Assembly: GCF_947494555.1 (NCBI RefSeq)
Contig: NZ_CANLVF010000002.1
Location: 434,001 to 498,000 of the forward strand
Length of the DNA stretch: 64,000 bases
Origin: an uncultured Roseibium sp.
GTDB lineage: Bacteria > Pseudomonadota > Alphaproteobacteria > Rhizobiales > Stappiaceae
Reading direction: 5' to 3'
Shown: positions 44,976 through 52,525 of the stretch, one piece after another
Position numbering within the stretch: the stretch's first letter is position 1
Layout: every line of letters starts with the position of its first letter
Notes under the pieces: model-generated
Seen by the model: the letters and a program-made list of their open reading frames with translations, nothing else
Databases searched by the model: none
What the model was told of the DNA's origin: nothing
Made by a program: the position numbers and the translations under genes

Positions 44976-46142
44976 ATGTCCAAATCTCCAACTCAAAGCG
45001 CCGGTCTTCATCCCGACAGCCTTCTTGCGCATGCCGGTGGTGGCTTTGACCCGGCGACGGGCGCTGTCGTTCCGCCGATCCAGACGGCGACGACATTCGT
45101 GCGCGATGAAGACTACCAACCAGTTCTCGCCGGTCACATTTACAGCCGGGACAGCAATACGCTTTACGATAAAACGGAGAAGCTGATCGCCTCTCTCGAA
45201 GAAGGTGCACAGAGCCGCCTGTTCGCTTCAGGCATGGCTGCAATCGCGGCGATTATTCGCAGCGTCAAGCCGGGTGGAACGGTGCTGGCGCAGTCCGGTA
45301 TCTATTGGGGCACAACTCTTTTTCTTCGCAAGCACTGCGCGCGCAACAACATAGTGCTCGTGGAGGCTGACGCGAGTGATCTGGAAGCTTTTCGTGACGA
45401 GTTTTCGATCACACAGCCCGACATGGTCTGGCTTGAAGTGCCCAGCAATCCCTTTTTGAAGGTTGCGGACATTCGGGAGATCTCAAAACTCTGCAAACGC
45501 GGGAACGCAGTCCTTGCCGTTGATGCAACTGCGGCAACACCCCTGATCCTGAAACCCCTCGCCTTCGGCGCGGATCTCGTCGTGCATGCCGCCACGAAGG
45601 CCCTCAATGGCCATTCCGACCTGCTCGGCGGTGTGGTGACGGTCGCTGATCCGGCCAGCGAAACCTGGACATTCATTTGCGAGGAGCGACAGAACGCCGG
45701 TGCGGTGCTGGGTTCCTTCGAAACCTGGCTGTTGCTCCGCGGGCTTCGAACTTTGGCCCTTCGTGTTGAAAGAATGAATGCCAATGCCATCCATCTGGCA
45801 AACTTTCTCCAAACACACACGAACGTCGAGGCAGTGCTTTATCCCGGACTTTCAAACCACCCGCAGCACGAACTGGCCAAGTCCCAGATGACCGGCGGCT
45901 TCGGGTCGCTGATGTCCGTGCTTGTCAAAGGCAACGAAGGGTCTGCGCTGAAAGTTGCCGGAAATCTGGATGTCTTCCAGCGAGCCACGTCTCTTGGTGG
46001 GACGGAAAGCCTCGTGGAGCACCGGTACACGATCGAAGGTGAAGGCTCGGGCATCCCGGAAAACCTTCTTCGCCTTTCGATCGGGATAGAACACGGACCG
46101 GATCTCGTTGCGGACATGGATCAGGCGCTGACTTCGATTTAG
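44976..46142 (+). CDS. Cystathionine gamma-synthase-like PLP enzyme
   Basis: A 388-residue fold-type I PLP enzyme of the Cys/Met metabolism family. Landmarks are YSRDSNTLYDKTEKLIASLE, SGMAAIAAIIRS, the PLP-binding DATAATPLILKPLAFGADLVVHAATKALNGHSDLLGG with the catalytic lysine in ATKALNGH, and GTESLVEHRYTIEGEGSGIPENLLRLSIGIEH. Members catalyse gamma-replacement or beta/gamma-elimination (MetB, MetC, MetZ, Mgl), which sequence alone does not separate. It follows the permease gene by 42 bases, suggesting the imported amino acid is cystathionine, methionine, homoserine ester or a relative. Confidence 0.88.
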   Translation: MSKSPTQSAGLHPDSLLAHAGGGFDPATGAVVPPIQTATTFVRDEDYQPVLAGHIYSRDSNTLYDKTEKLIASLEEGAQSRLFASGMAAIAAIIRSVKPGGTVLAQSGIYWGTTLFLRKHCARNNIVLVEADASDLEAFRDEFSITQPDMVWLEVPSNPFLKVADIREISKLCKRGNAVLAVDATAATPLILKPLAFGADLVVHAATKALNGHSDLLGGVVTVADPASETWTFICEERQNAGAVLGSFETWLLLRGLRTLALRVERMNANAIHLANFLQTHTNVEAVLYPGLSNHPQHELAKSQMTGGFGSLMSVLVKGNEGSALKVAGNLDVFQRATSLGGTESLVEHRYTIEGEGSGIPENLLRLSIGIEHGPDLVADMDQALTSI

Positions 46143-46256
46143 CCGCTTTTCTGCAAAGTCAGTGCGATCTCGAGTGCGACGCCGTGTCGGCCGTATTTGA
46201 GGTCGGCTCCCTAGACATCTGGGCATCGCAACCATCCGAAGCGTCTGGTCGAAAGG

Positions 46257-46826
46257 TCACTCCAATTCCCGGTGTCGTTCATGAATTCCTTCGCGCGACA
46301 GGACCAGCCATGCGTCCCGCGCCGCCTCAATGGGCCGGACAATCATGACACCGTTGGCGTTGGCATAGCGTCGCTGTGTGAGGGCACTGTCCCAATTCCG
46401 CTGCAGCAGTCCCTCAAAGGCGGCAACCGTCGAATTCACCTCGATGACCTCGTCGAACTCCGAAAGCGTCATGTAAGGACGTGTTGCAGGATGAAGCGCT
46501 ATGGTTCTCGGCCGCTCGATATCGGACCGTCTCAAAACAGCCAAGGCCTCGCTGCTGGCAATAAAGGTGTCGGTCAAAAGGATACCGTGGACGTATTGGG
46601 CTATTGCGACCATCTCCGCAGCATCCGGATGAGCGGCGCAAATCATCAAATGCGTGGCATCTCCCTTGACGCAACGCTCCAGCATGCCGCTTGCATCCGC
46701 CGCATAAAGTATCTGCGCCTTACTTCGGCGTTCTCTGAGATGGTTGCGCAACACAAAATCATGGTTGGTGCCTTCGCGGCCCAATGTGACGTAAATCGCT
46801 TCGTCTTCCGCGCGTGAGTGTTGCAA
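46257..46826 (-). CDS. Prephenate dehydratase-fold protein (BacA-like)
   Basis: A 189-residue cytoplasmic protein. The opening YVTLGREGTNHDFVLRNHL matches the first loop of prephenate dehydratases and of BacA, the prephenate decarboxylase of bacilysin synthesis (TLGPEGT-type motif), and VNSTVAAFEGLL is compatible with the second half of that periplasmic-binding-like fold. The usual dehydratase TRF catalytic motif and the regulatory ACT domain are absent, so it is not PheA. Decarboxylation of a related cyclohexadienyl acid is possible, but no partner genes (bacB etc.) are nearby. Tentative. Confidence 0.6.
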   Translation of the reverse strand: MQHSRAEDEAIYVTLGREGTNHDFVLRNHLRERRSKAQILYAADASGMLERCVKGDATHLMICAAHPDAAEMVAIAQYVHGILLTDTFIASSEALAVLRRSDIERPRTIALHPATRPYMTLSEFDEVIEVNSTVAAFEGLLQRNWDSALTQRRYANANGVMIVRPIEAARDAWLVLSREGIHERHRELE

Positions 46827-46966
46827 TTGCTTCCCCCCTAACCGAACGGATGTCCGTATTTCGCTGAGATCTTGTATTGTGTGAACCGGACTTCATCGCC
46901 CTGCCCGTTTTACCGCAGCCGGGACATCAATCCGGATCAGGCTCGCAATGCCCCCTTTCACCAGCG

Positions 46967-47818
46967 CTATGTCTTCTTACCCGCAAGCAATGCCTCCAGC
47001 CGATCGCCGTTCTCAAGCGCAGCCAGGTCATCGCCCCCACCGATGTGGGTTGGGCCGACAAAAATCTGCGGAACCGTGCGGCGGCCATTACTGCGTGCAA
47101 CCATGACATTCGCCGCTTCCGGATCGCGCTGAACGTCAACCTCGACAAAAGGCACCTCGTTTTTCTCCAGGAGCGCCATTGCTGCGCGGCAATGGGGGCA
47201 ACCGGGCGCTGTGTAAATCAGAACGCCGGGTCCATGCTCGCGAGCCACATTGTCCTGAAGCCATGCGATTACCTCGGCAGCCGACCTGTTGGGCGGGAAC
47301 ACAGGGTAAAATACTTGCTCAACGGTGCCGTCCTTGACGATAAGGGTAATTCGTTTGATCAGCCGCATGCCCTCCGCCACCACGGTCGGCAGACGCATGG
47401 CGTCGGAGAGTTCGAAATCAGCGTCGCTCAGGATCGGAAATGACAGATCCAGGCGATTGGAAAGCTCGTTCTGATACGCGGAGGTCTGCGTGCTCAAGCC
47501 GAACACTGTCACTCCGAAGGCCGCAAACACATCCTGTTCGGCCTGAAACGATAATGTCTGCGGCGTGCATCCGCGCGCGCCGGGAATGTCGTTCCAGCCA
47601 GGCGGCAACTCGACGCCTGGAACGCCCGTCATCGGATAGGCATAGACGACCACTCGACCCGGCAGTTTGGACAGATCCACCCGGTCTCCGGACGTTGCGC
47701 GCAATCGAACAGCGGGCATTTTCATGCCCGTCAGATGATCTGCACCGCCATCGTCGGCCGGGCGCGGAAGATCGTCGGGAAGAACGAGTGGATTGGTCGT
47801 ATTTTGCGCACCTGTCAT
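46967..47818 (-). CDS. Peroxiredoxin-glutaredoxin fusion
   Basis: A 283-residue cytoplasmic peroxidase in which a peroxiredoxin (about 20-190) is joined to a glutaredoxin (about 205-283). The peroxidatic cysteine is in GARGCTPQTLSF (about residue 84), the glutaredoxin site is CPHC in APGCPHCRAAMALLEKNEVPFVEVDV, and TVPQIFVGPTHIGGGDDL is the glutaredoxin cis-Pro/GG region. Such fusions reduce peroxides directly with glutathione, needing no separate reductase. ATG 47818 follows GGAG; a 13-residue longer frame also exists. Both domains look intact. Confidence 0.9.
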   Translation of the reverse strand: MTGAQNTTNPLVLPDDLPRPADDGGADHLTGMKMPAVRLRATSGDRVDLSKLPGRVVVYAYPMTGVPGVELPPGWNDIPGARGCTPQTLSFQAEQDVFAAFGVTVFGLSTQTSAYQNELSNRLDLSFPILSDADFELSDAMRLPTVVAEGMRLIKRITLIVKDGTVEQVFYPVFPPNRSAAEVIAWLQDNVAREHGPGVLIYTAPGCPHCRAAMALLEKNEVPFVEVDVQRDPEAANVMVARSNGRRTVPQIFVGPTHIGGGDDLAALENGDRLEALLAGKKT

Positions 47819-48201
47819 GCGTTGTGTTCTCCGATTGCCTTCGTTTTCATGCCTCAAAAGAGGCCGCTCGGACAGATCCAGTATACGGATTAAGTCTGTA
47901 CTGGTTGGGTCAAGGTGCTCCTGAAAGATGTGGATCTTTCGTTGATGCGCTGCGAGTGAGGCACGGATGCGTCCACTTCGCCTGGCGAATTGCAGCGCTC
48001 ATTACGGCTGTCATATCCCGCCAGAAAGCAAAGGCTGCCTTTTGTCGGTCTTTCTCCGGATTTGCCGATACTGCGAGGCCGGATTTGCCCTGTGTTCCAT
48101 TCAAACGCATTCGCGTGACAACAGTCACAGACAAAATCCGCTTCAGCGAATAGCGTCCTTTCTGAAGGCCAAGGCCTGTTTTTTAAGAAAGGATTTTCGT
48201 A
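47819..48201. promoter_or_regulatory. 383-base divergent gap
   Basis: No gene recognised. It separates the minus-strand Prx-Grx gene from the plus-strand 99-residue orphan. A tight inverted repeat AGGCC-AA-GGCCT followed by six T (48167-48184) and AAGAAAGGA, the ribosome binding site, lie just before the orphan start. Confidence 0.4.
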
Positions 48202-48501
48202 ATGCCACATTTCAAAACCTGGGATTTCCCAAGATATCAGGGGCTCGGTGCATCCAATGCTGACACTTTCGAATTTGTCAAAGACCTCAAGGACGAGACC
48301 GGACAGGATCCGACTTCCACCGATCTCACCGAATTCGACAATGGTCGACAAACCGCGTCTGATGGTGCCGTTCCAACAGAGGATTTTTCCCTGAACTTTG
48401 AAGAAATCAAGGTTACCTTTTCAGACGCTGCGGTTCTCGATTTCGAATTGACGGGAGACCCGGCGTTTTCACCAAGCATCATTGACGATTTTACATTTTA
48501 A
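48202..48501 (+). CDS. Acidic 99-residue orphan protein
   Basis: A short, strongly acidic protein with no recognised domain, signal peptide or membrane segment. The first 30 residues (MPHFKTWDFPRYQGLGASNADTFEFVKDLK) contain all the aromatic content; the middle is Thr/Asp-rich and low in complexity (ETGQDPTSTDLTEFDNGRQTASDGAV), and the end is hydrophobic-acidic (FSLNFEEIKVTFSDAAVLDFELTG). AAGAAAGGA is a fair ribosome binding site 9-10 bases upstream. It is probably a real gene because coding-like composition is kept throughout, but its role is unknown. Confidence 0.6.
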   Translation: MPHFKTWDFPRYQGLGASNADTFEFVKDLKDETGQDPTSTDLTEFDNGRQTASDGAVPTEDFSLNFEEIKVTFSDAAVLDFELTGDPAFSPSIIDDFTF

Positions 48502-48551
48502 GCCGATGAAAAACGGATAGGGCAAAGACCGGGCAATCGACGAGACAAAGT

Positions 48552-49466
48552 CTATGTGTCGAAATCCTGGCCGTGTGCCCTATTCGCATCTTCTCCGATC
48601 ATGGTGCACAGCCAGGTCATCAGTTTCTTCAGGGGCGGACGCTTTACGCCCTGCCGCGTCAACATGTGATAGCCGGTTCCCGGGTCTTCTTCATCCTCGA
48701 AAAGCACCTGCAGGCTGCCGGCATCGATATCCGGCTTGATGAAGGCCTTTGCAGTCGCCGACACCCCCTCGCCGCGCCGCAGCCCCTCAAGGAGCATGTA
48801 ACCTGGCAGATGGATGATGTTGAGCTTCTCGCAGGGCACGACTCCCTGATTTTCCATCCAGATCGCAAGTTCGTTGGTGCCGTATTCCTGCAGCCACGGA
48901 AAACCAAGAATGTCCTCAGGGCCGCTAATCGCCTTGTCGCCGATAAGACATCTCGCTGCGACGACGGCAAAGTTTGTGGGCAAAAGCATTTCGGAATCCA
49001 GACCGGGCCAGTCTCCCTTGCCGAAGCGGATCGCCAGGTCCGTACCACCCGGGGTCAGTTCAACGACCTCCGCCGTTGGATTGAGCATCAACTCTATGTC
49101 CGGGTGCTTCAGCCGGAAATCGTTGATGCGGGGCATCAGCCAACTGACCGCGAATGTGGGGGTCATGGTGATATTCAACGGCCTTGCCTGATCGTCCTTA
49201 AGCAGTGCATCGACGGATTCCCGAATGGCCTCAAATCCACCTTTCAGACCGCTGAACAGTTGCTCCCCCTCCAGCGTCAGGGCAACACCCCGGCCCTCCC
49301 GCACGATCAGCTTCAGCCCCATGAAACTCTCAAGGCTCCGGATCTGCTGACTGACGGCTGCGTGGGTGACATTAAGTTCCCGTCCTGCTGCCGAAAGACT
49401 TTTCGCTTCTGCAACGGCGGCAAACACTTTGAGACTGTTCAGTGGAGGGAGCGAACGCCAATCCAT
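48552..49466 (-). CDS. LysR-family regulator (GcvA-like)
   Basis: A 304-residue regulator. The helix-turn-helix (RSLPPLNSLKVFAAVAEAKSLSAAGRELNVTHAAVSQQIRSLESFMGLKLIVREGRGVALT) is of the GcvA type, which has LNSLKVF and HAAVSQQIR. The C-terminal effector domain keeps MTPTFAVSWLMPRINDFRLKHPDIELML and LAIRFGKGDWPGL. An ATATGT-N11-ACATAT box (49465-49487) overlaps its own start codon, consistent with autorepression. The divergent 50-residue protein gene and the beta-hydroxyacid dehydrogenase behind it are candidate targets. Confidence 0.88.
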   Translation of the reverse strand: MDWRSLPPLNSLKVFAAVAEAKSLSAAGRELNVTHAAVSQQIRSLESFMGLKLIVREGRGVALTLEGEQLFSGLKGGFEAIRESVDALLKDDQARPLNITMTPTFAVSWLMPRINDFRLKHPDIELMLNPTAEVVELTPGGTDLAIRFGKGDWPGLDSEMLLPTNFAVVAARCLIGDKAISGPEDILGFPWLQEYGTNELAIWMENQGVVPCEKLNIIHLPGYMLLEGLRRGEGVSATAKAFIKPDIDAGSLQVLFEDEEDPGTGYHMLTRQGVKRPPLKKLMTWLCTMIGEDANRAHGQDFDT

Positions 49467-49487
49467 ATGTTATTTTTCCTTACATAT
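49465..49487. promoter_or_regulatory. T-N11-A type LysR box overlapping the lysR start
   Basis: ATATGT (49465-49470) and ACATAT (49482-49487) are perfect inverted 6-base arms separated by exactly 11 bases, the classic LysR recognition geometry. The box overlaps the minus-strand start codon at 49464-49466. Confidence 0.65.
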
Positions 49488-49564
49488 CTAAAATCTTCCT
49501 GACTCGCACTTTTCCATGTTCTTAGCCATATTCGTTACAGCAACGACGTGAGGAGTGTAAGTCA

Positions 49565-49717
49565 ATGTTAGATATTTATGCACGTAGCTTCCTGGAAGCA
49601 ACCCGTGTCGACACGACTGAACGGCAAGACCCGGCAACGAAGAAGCGTCTGGCGAAAGAAGCGGCTCAGGAAGCCATTCTCGACCGCATCTGGCGTCGCA
49701 GGCCTTATTGGCTCTGA
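49565..49717 (+). CDS. Basic 50-residue protein, divergent from LysR
   Basis: A very short gene with strong local support. AGGAG at 49551-49555 precedes the ATG by nine bases. The product starts MLDIYARSFLEATRVDT, has a charged helical middle (KKRLAKEAAQEAILDRI) and ends in an Arg/aromatic cluster WRRRPYWL. It resembles small DUF1127-like proteins in size and basic tail, but a family match is not certain. It stands immediately divergent to the GcvA-like LysR gene whose box lies 78 bases away, so it may be that regulator's target. Function unknown; RNA binding is one possibility for basic proteins of this size. Confidence 0.6.
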   Translation: MLDIYARSFLEATRVDTTERQDPATKKRLAKEAAQEAILDRIWRRRPYWL

Positions 49718-49793
49718 TCAAAGCACCTTTGCCGGCCGGCGATGCTGACAGGCGCCGGCAAATATCCTAAAACGCAGACGATAAATTCATCGA

Positions 49794-49821
49794 AAGGCCC
49801 GGTTCGCATACCGGGCCTTGT
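49794..49821 (+). terminator. Hairpin before the beta-hydroxyacid dehydrogenase
   Basis: GGCCCGG and CCGGGCC pair around an 8-base loop between the 50-residue gene and the dehydrogenase gene. It is followed by TTGTT, a weak T run. It may end the short gene's transcript. Confidence 0.5.
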
Positions 49822-49840
49822 TCTGCGAAGGGAGCGCGTC

Positions 49841-50722
49841 ATGGCAAAGGTTGCATTCATCGGTCTGGGTGTCATGGGATATCCGATGGCCGGCTACCTG
49901 AAAACCAAGGGCGGTCATGACGTGACGGTCTATAACCGCACAACGGCAAAGGCCGAGAAATGGGCAGCCGAATATGGCGGTGCATTTGCCGCAACACCGA
50001 AAGAGGCCGCAGATGGATGCGACTTCGTGTTTGCCTGTGTTGGCAACGATAATGACTTGCGTTCGGTCACCACGGGTGAAAACGGCGCATTCCACGCACT
50101 GAAGGAAGGCGCCATCTTCGTCGACAACACGACGGCCTCTGCAGATGTTGCCCGCGAACTCCATGCGGCTGCCAAAGCAAGGGGATGCGGTTTCATTGAC
50201 GCGCCGGTTTCCGGTGGACAGGCGGGCGCTGAAAACGGCGCCCTTACTGTCATGTGTGGCGGTGATGCAAAGGATTTCGAGGCGGCTCAGCCGGTGATTG
50301 AGTGCTTTGCAAAATTCGTCGGCCTGATGGGTGACAGCGGCGCCGGGCAGTTGACCAAAATGGTCAATCAGATCTGCATCGCAGGGCTCGTTCAGGGCCT
50401 TTCCGAGGCGATCCACTTTGCAAAGAAAGCGGATCTGGACGTTGAAAAGGTAATCTCGGCCATTCGCGGCGGTGCCGCTCAGTCGTGGCAGATGGAAAAC
50501 CGCTGGGAAACCATGCGCAACGGCCAATTCGAATTCGGATTTGCCGTGAATTGGATGCGCAAGGACCTCGGCATTTGTCTGCAGACTGCCAATGAAACCG
50601 GTGCCCGCCTGCCGGTTACGGCACTTGTCGATCAGTTTTATGGCGAGGTCCAGGCGATGGGCGGACAGCGCTGGGACACATCAAGCCTGATCGCGCGCCT
50701 GGAACACGCCGAAAAGAAATAG
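49841..50722 (+). CDS. Beta-hydroxyacid dehydrogenase (3-hydroxyisobutyrate dehydrogenase-like)
   Basis: A 293-residue NAD(P)-dependent enzyme. The Rossmann entry AFIGLGVMGYPMAGYL, the NTTASADVARELHAAAKARGCGFIDAPVSGGQAGAENGALTVMCGG stretch with the substrate-binding DAPVSGG, and the catalytic-lysine helix GAGQLTKMVNQICIAGLVQGLSEA are all present. Family members oxidise 3-hydroxyisobutyrate, tartronate semialdehyde or related acids; which one is not readable. ATG 49841 has AAGGGAG upstream; the 33-residue longer frame is not coding-like. AlkD follows after 10 bases. Confidence 0.9.
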   Translation: MAKVAFIGLGVMGYPMAGYLKTKGGHDVTVYNRTTAKAEKWAAEYGGAFAATPKEAADGCDFVFACVGNDNDLRSVTTGENGAFHALKEGAIFVDNTTASADVARELHAAAKARGCGFIDAPVSGGQAGAENGALTVMCGGDAKDFEAAQPVIECFAKFVGLMGDSGAGQLTKMVNQICIAGLVQGLSEAIHFAKKADLDVEKVISAIRGGAAQSWQMENRWETMRNGQFEFGFAVNWMRKDLGICLQTANETGARLPVTALVDQFYGEVQAMGGQRWDTSSLIARLEHAEKK

Positions 50723-50732
50723 TCGTCCGCCC

Positions 50733-51440
50733 ATGTCGTCAGCATCATCATCCGCGCCTGGCTGGACCGCCACAGCAGTGCTCGAGAGGCTCGAGGAGTT
50801 GGGCTCGGAAGAAAACCGAACCGGCTTGGCCCGGTTCGGGATCGACGCGAGCAGGGCATTTGGCGTTCCGCTTTCAATCCTGCGACCATTTGCAAAGGAA
50901 ATCGCGGGATCGTCGGCCCTTGCTGGTGAACTTTGGGCATCGGGATTTCACGAAGCCCGTCTGCTTGCGATCCTGCTCACAAAGCCCAAGGACATGACAC
51001 CTGACCTTGCGCAGTCTTGGCTCGAAGACATTCAGTCTTGGGATTTGTGCGACCAGCTCACCAATGTTCTGGCGAGGCGCAAAGACTCCGATGCCCTCGT
51101 TCAGGGTCTCGTCGGCGATGAACGGGAGTTTGTCAAACGCGCCGGGTTTGCGCTCATCGCCTGGCGCGCGGTTCACGCAAAATCATCACCAGACAGCGAG
51201 TTCATCGCCTATCTCGACCTGATCCGCGAAGCGTCGACTGACGAGCGTAACTTTGTCTGGAAGGCAGTCCACTGGGCCCTGCGCCAGATCGGCAAGCGGT
51301 CTGCAGAATTGCACGGTCCGGCTCTCGTCCTCGGCGAAGAACTTGCCTCTTCAAACGACAAAACAGCCCGCAAGATTGGCCGCGAAACTGTCAAAGAGCT
51401 TTCTTCCGACAAGGTGCGGGCACGCCTGTCGCTGACCTAG
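50733..51440 (+). CDS. AlkD-type DNA alkylation repair protein
   Basis: A 235-residue HEAT-like-repeat DNA glycosylase family member that removes positively charged N3/N7-alkylated purines. Recognised from FGIDASRAFGVPLSILRPFAKEIAGSSALAGELWASGFHEARLLAILLTKPKDMTPDLAQSWLEDIQSWDLCDQLTNVLARRKD, and ERNFVWKAVHWALRQIGKRS, which carries the tryptophan and arginine-containing groove of AlkD. It lies 10 bases after the dehydrogenase and is likely co-transcribed; the metabolic link is unclear. Confidence 0.88.
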   Translation: MSSASSSAPGWTATAVLERLEELGSEENRTGLARFGIDASRAFGVPLSILRPFAKEIAGSSALAGELWASGFHEARLLAILLTKPKDMTPDLAQSWLEDIQSWDLCDQLTNVLARRKDSDALVQGLVGDEREFVKRAGFALIAWRAVHAKSSPDSEFIAYLDLIREASTDERNFVWKAVHWALRQIGKRSAELHGPALVLGEELASSNDKTARKIGRETVKELSSDKVRARLSLT

Positions 51441-51447
51441 TTCATCC

Positions 51448-52521
51448 CTAAACCTCTACTTCGACGGTTCCAATGGGGTTGGAACAACAGGCAAGAATAT
51501 AGCCCGCCTCGATATCGTCTTCGCTGATGCCACCGGAATGGACCATGTGCACCTCGCCGTCGACCTTCCTGACCTTGCAAGTACCGCAGACGCCGAATGT
51601 ACAGCCGGACGGTATGTTGAGGCCCGCATCCTTTGCAACGGCAAGCACCGTATCCGTTTCCGAGCACCATGCTGAAACACCGGAATTGGCAAAAACGATT
51701 TGCGCCTGACTGTCTTCCTGGGGGACCACGTCGTCGAATTCGGTGAGTTCCGCCTTGGTTTCCGCTGGAGCCTGAAAACTCTCCTGATGATAGCGGTCCA
51801 TGTCATAGCCGAGCGCGTTCAGGATCTCGCGCACCGCATCCATGAAGCCTTCCGGACCGCAACAATAGACATCCCTATCAAGATAGTCATTGCACATCAG
51901 CCCAAGCATCAGCTGGTTGAAATGCCCCTGATAACCGGTCCAGACCTCGTAAGGATCGCTCTGGTTTACGACAAAATGGAGCTGCAGCCCGGTGACCCTG
52001 CTCGCCATGTATTCCAGTTTCTGGCGGAAGATCAGTTCGACGGGCCGGTTGGCGCATTGAATAAAGCAGATATCGGGATCTTCACCACGCTCAAACAGTG
52101 TCTGTGCCATTGACATCATGGGCGTCACACCGGAGCCGGCCGAAATGAACAGGAACTTGCCGTCAGGGTTCGGAGGCAGGTGAAAAAGCCCCGCTGGTCC
52201 GAATGCCTTGAGCTGCATGCCAGGCTTCAGATTGTCGAGCATCCAGCGTGAGCCACGGCTGTCCGATTGCGCCTTTACAGTGACGGACACATAGGCATTC
52301 GACACCGGAGAAGACGACAGCGTGTAGGTCCGTTGAACGTTGCCTTCCGGAACAGGGAGGTCCAACGTGATGAACTGCCCTGCCCTGTAGACAAACGTTG
52401 CCCCGGAGGGCGGGCGAAACGAAAAGGTCTTCACGTTGGGGGCTTCGGGAACCACCATCACGCATTCAAGCAGTTCACTGTCGTTCCAGACAGGCGTTTC
52501 TCGGCCGGGCTTCGGGATCAT
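51448..52521 (-). CDS. gbcB: Betaine oxygenase reductase subunit (GbcB-like)
   Basis: A 357-residue electron-transfer protein that passes electrons from NAD(P)H to the Rieske oxygenase encoded just upstream. An FAD-binding ferredoxin-reductase domain (FITLDLPVPEGNVQRTYTLSSSP, with the RxYSL-type FAD motif) is followed by the NAD site (ISAGSGVTPMMSM) and a C-terminal plant-type 2Fe-2S ferredoxin with C-x4-C-x2-C (PSGCTFGVCGTCKV) and the later ILACC cysteine. Its ATG is 4 bases after the oxygenase stop (GCGGAG upstream). Together the pair matches GbcA/GbcB glycine-betaine demethylase or Stc2-type proline-betaine demethylase. Confidence 0.85.
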   Translation of the reverse strand: MIPKPGRETPVWNDSELLECVMVVPEAPNVKTFSFRPPSGATFVYRAGQFITLDLPVPEGNVQRTYTLSSSPVSNAYVSVTVKAQSDSRGSRWMLDNLKPGMQLKAFGPAGLFHLPPNPDGKFLFISAGSGVTPMMSMAQTLFERGEDPDICFIQCANRPVELIFRQKLEYMASRVTGLQLHFVVNQSDPYEVWTGYQGHFNQLMLGLMCNDYLDRDVYCCGPEGFMDAVREILNALGYDMDRYHQESFQAPAETKAELTEFDDVVPQEDSQAQIVFANSGVSAWCSETDTVLAVAKDAGLNIPSGCTFGVCGTCKVRKVDGEVHMVHSGGISEDDIEAGYILACCSNPIGTVEVEV

Positions 52522-52525
52522 CACG

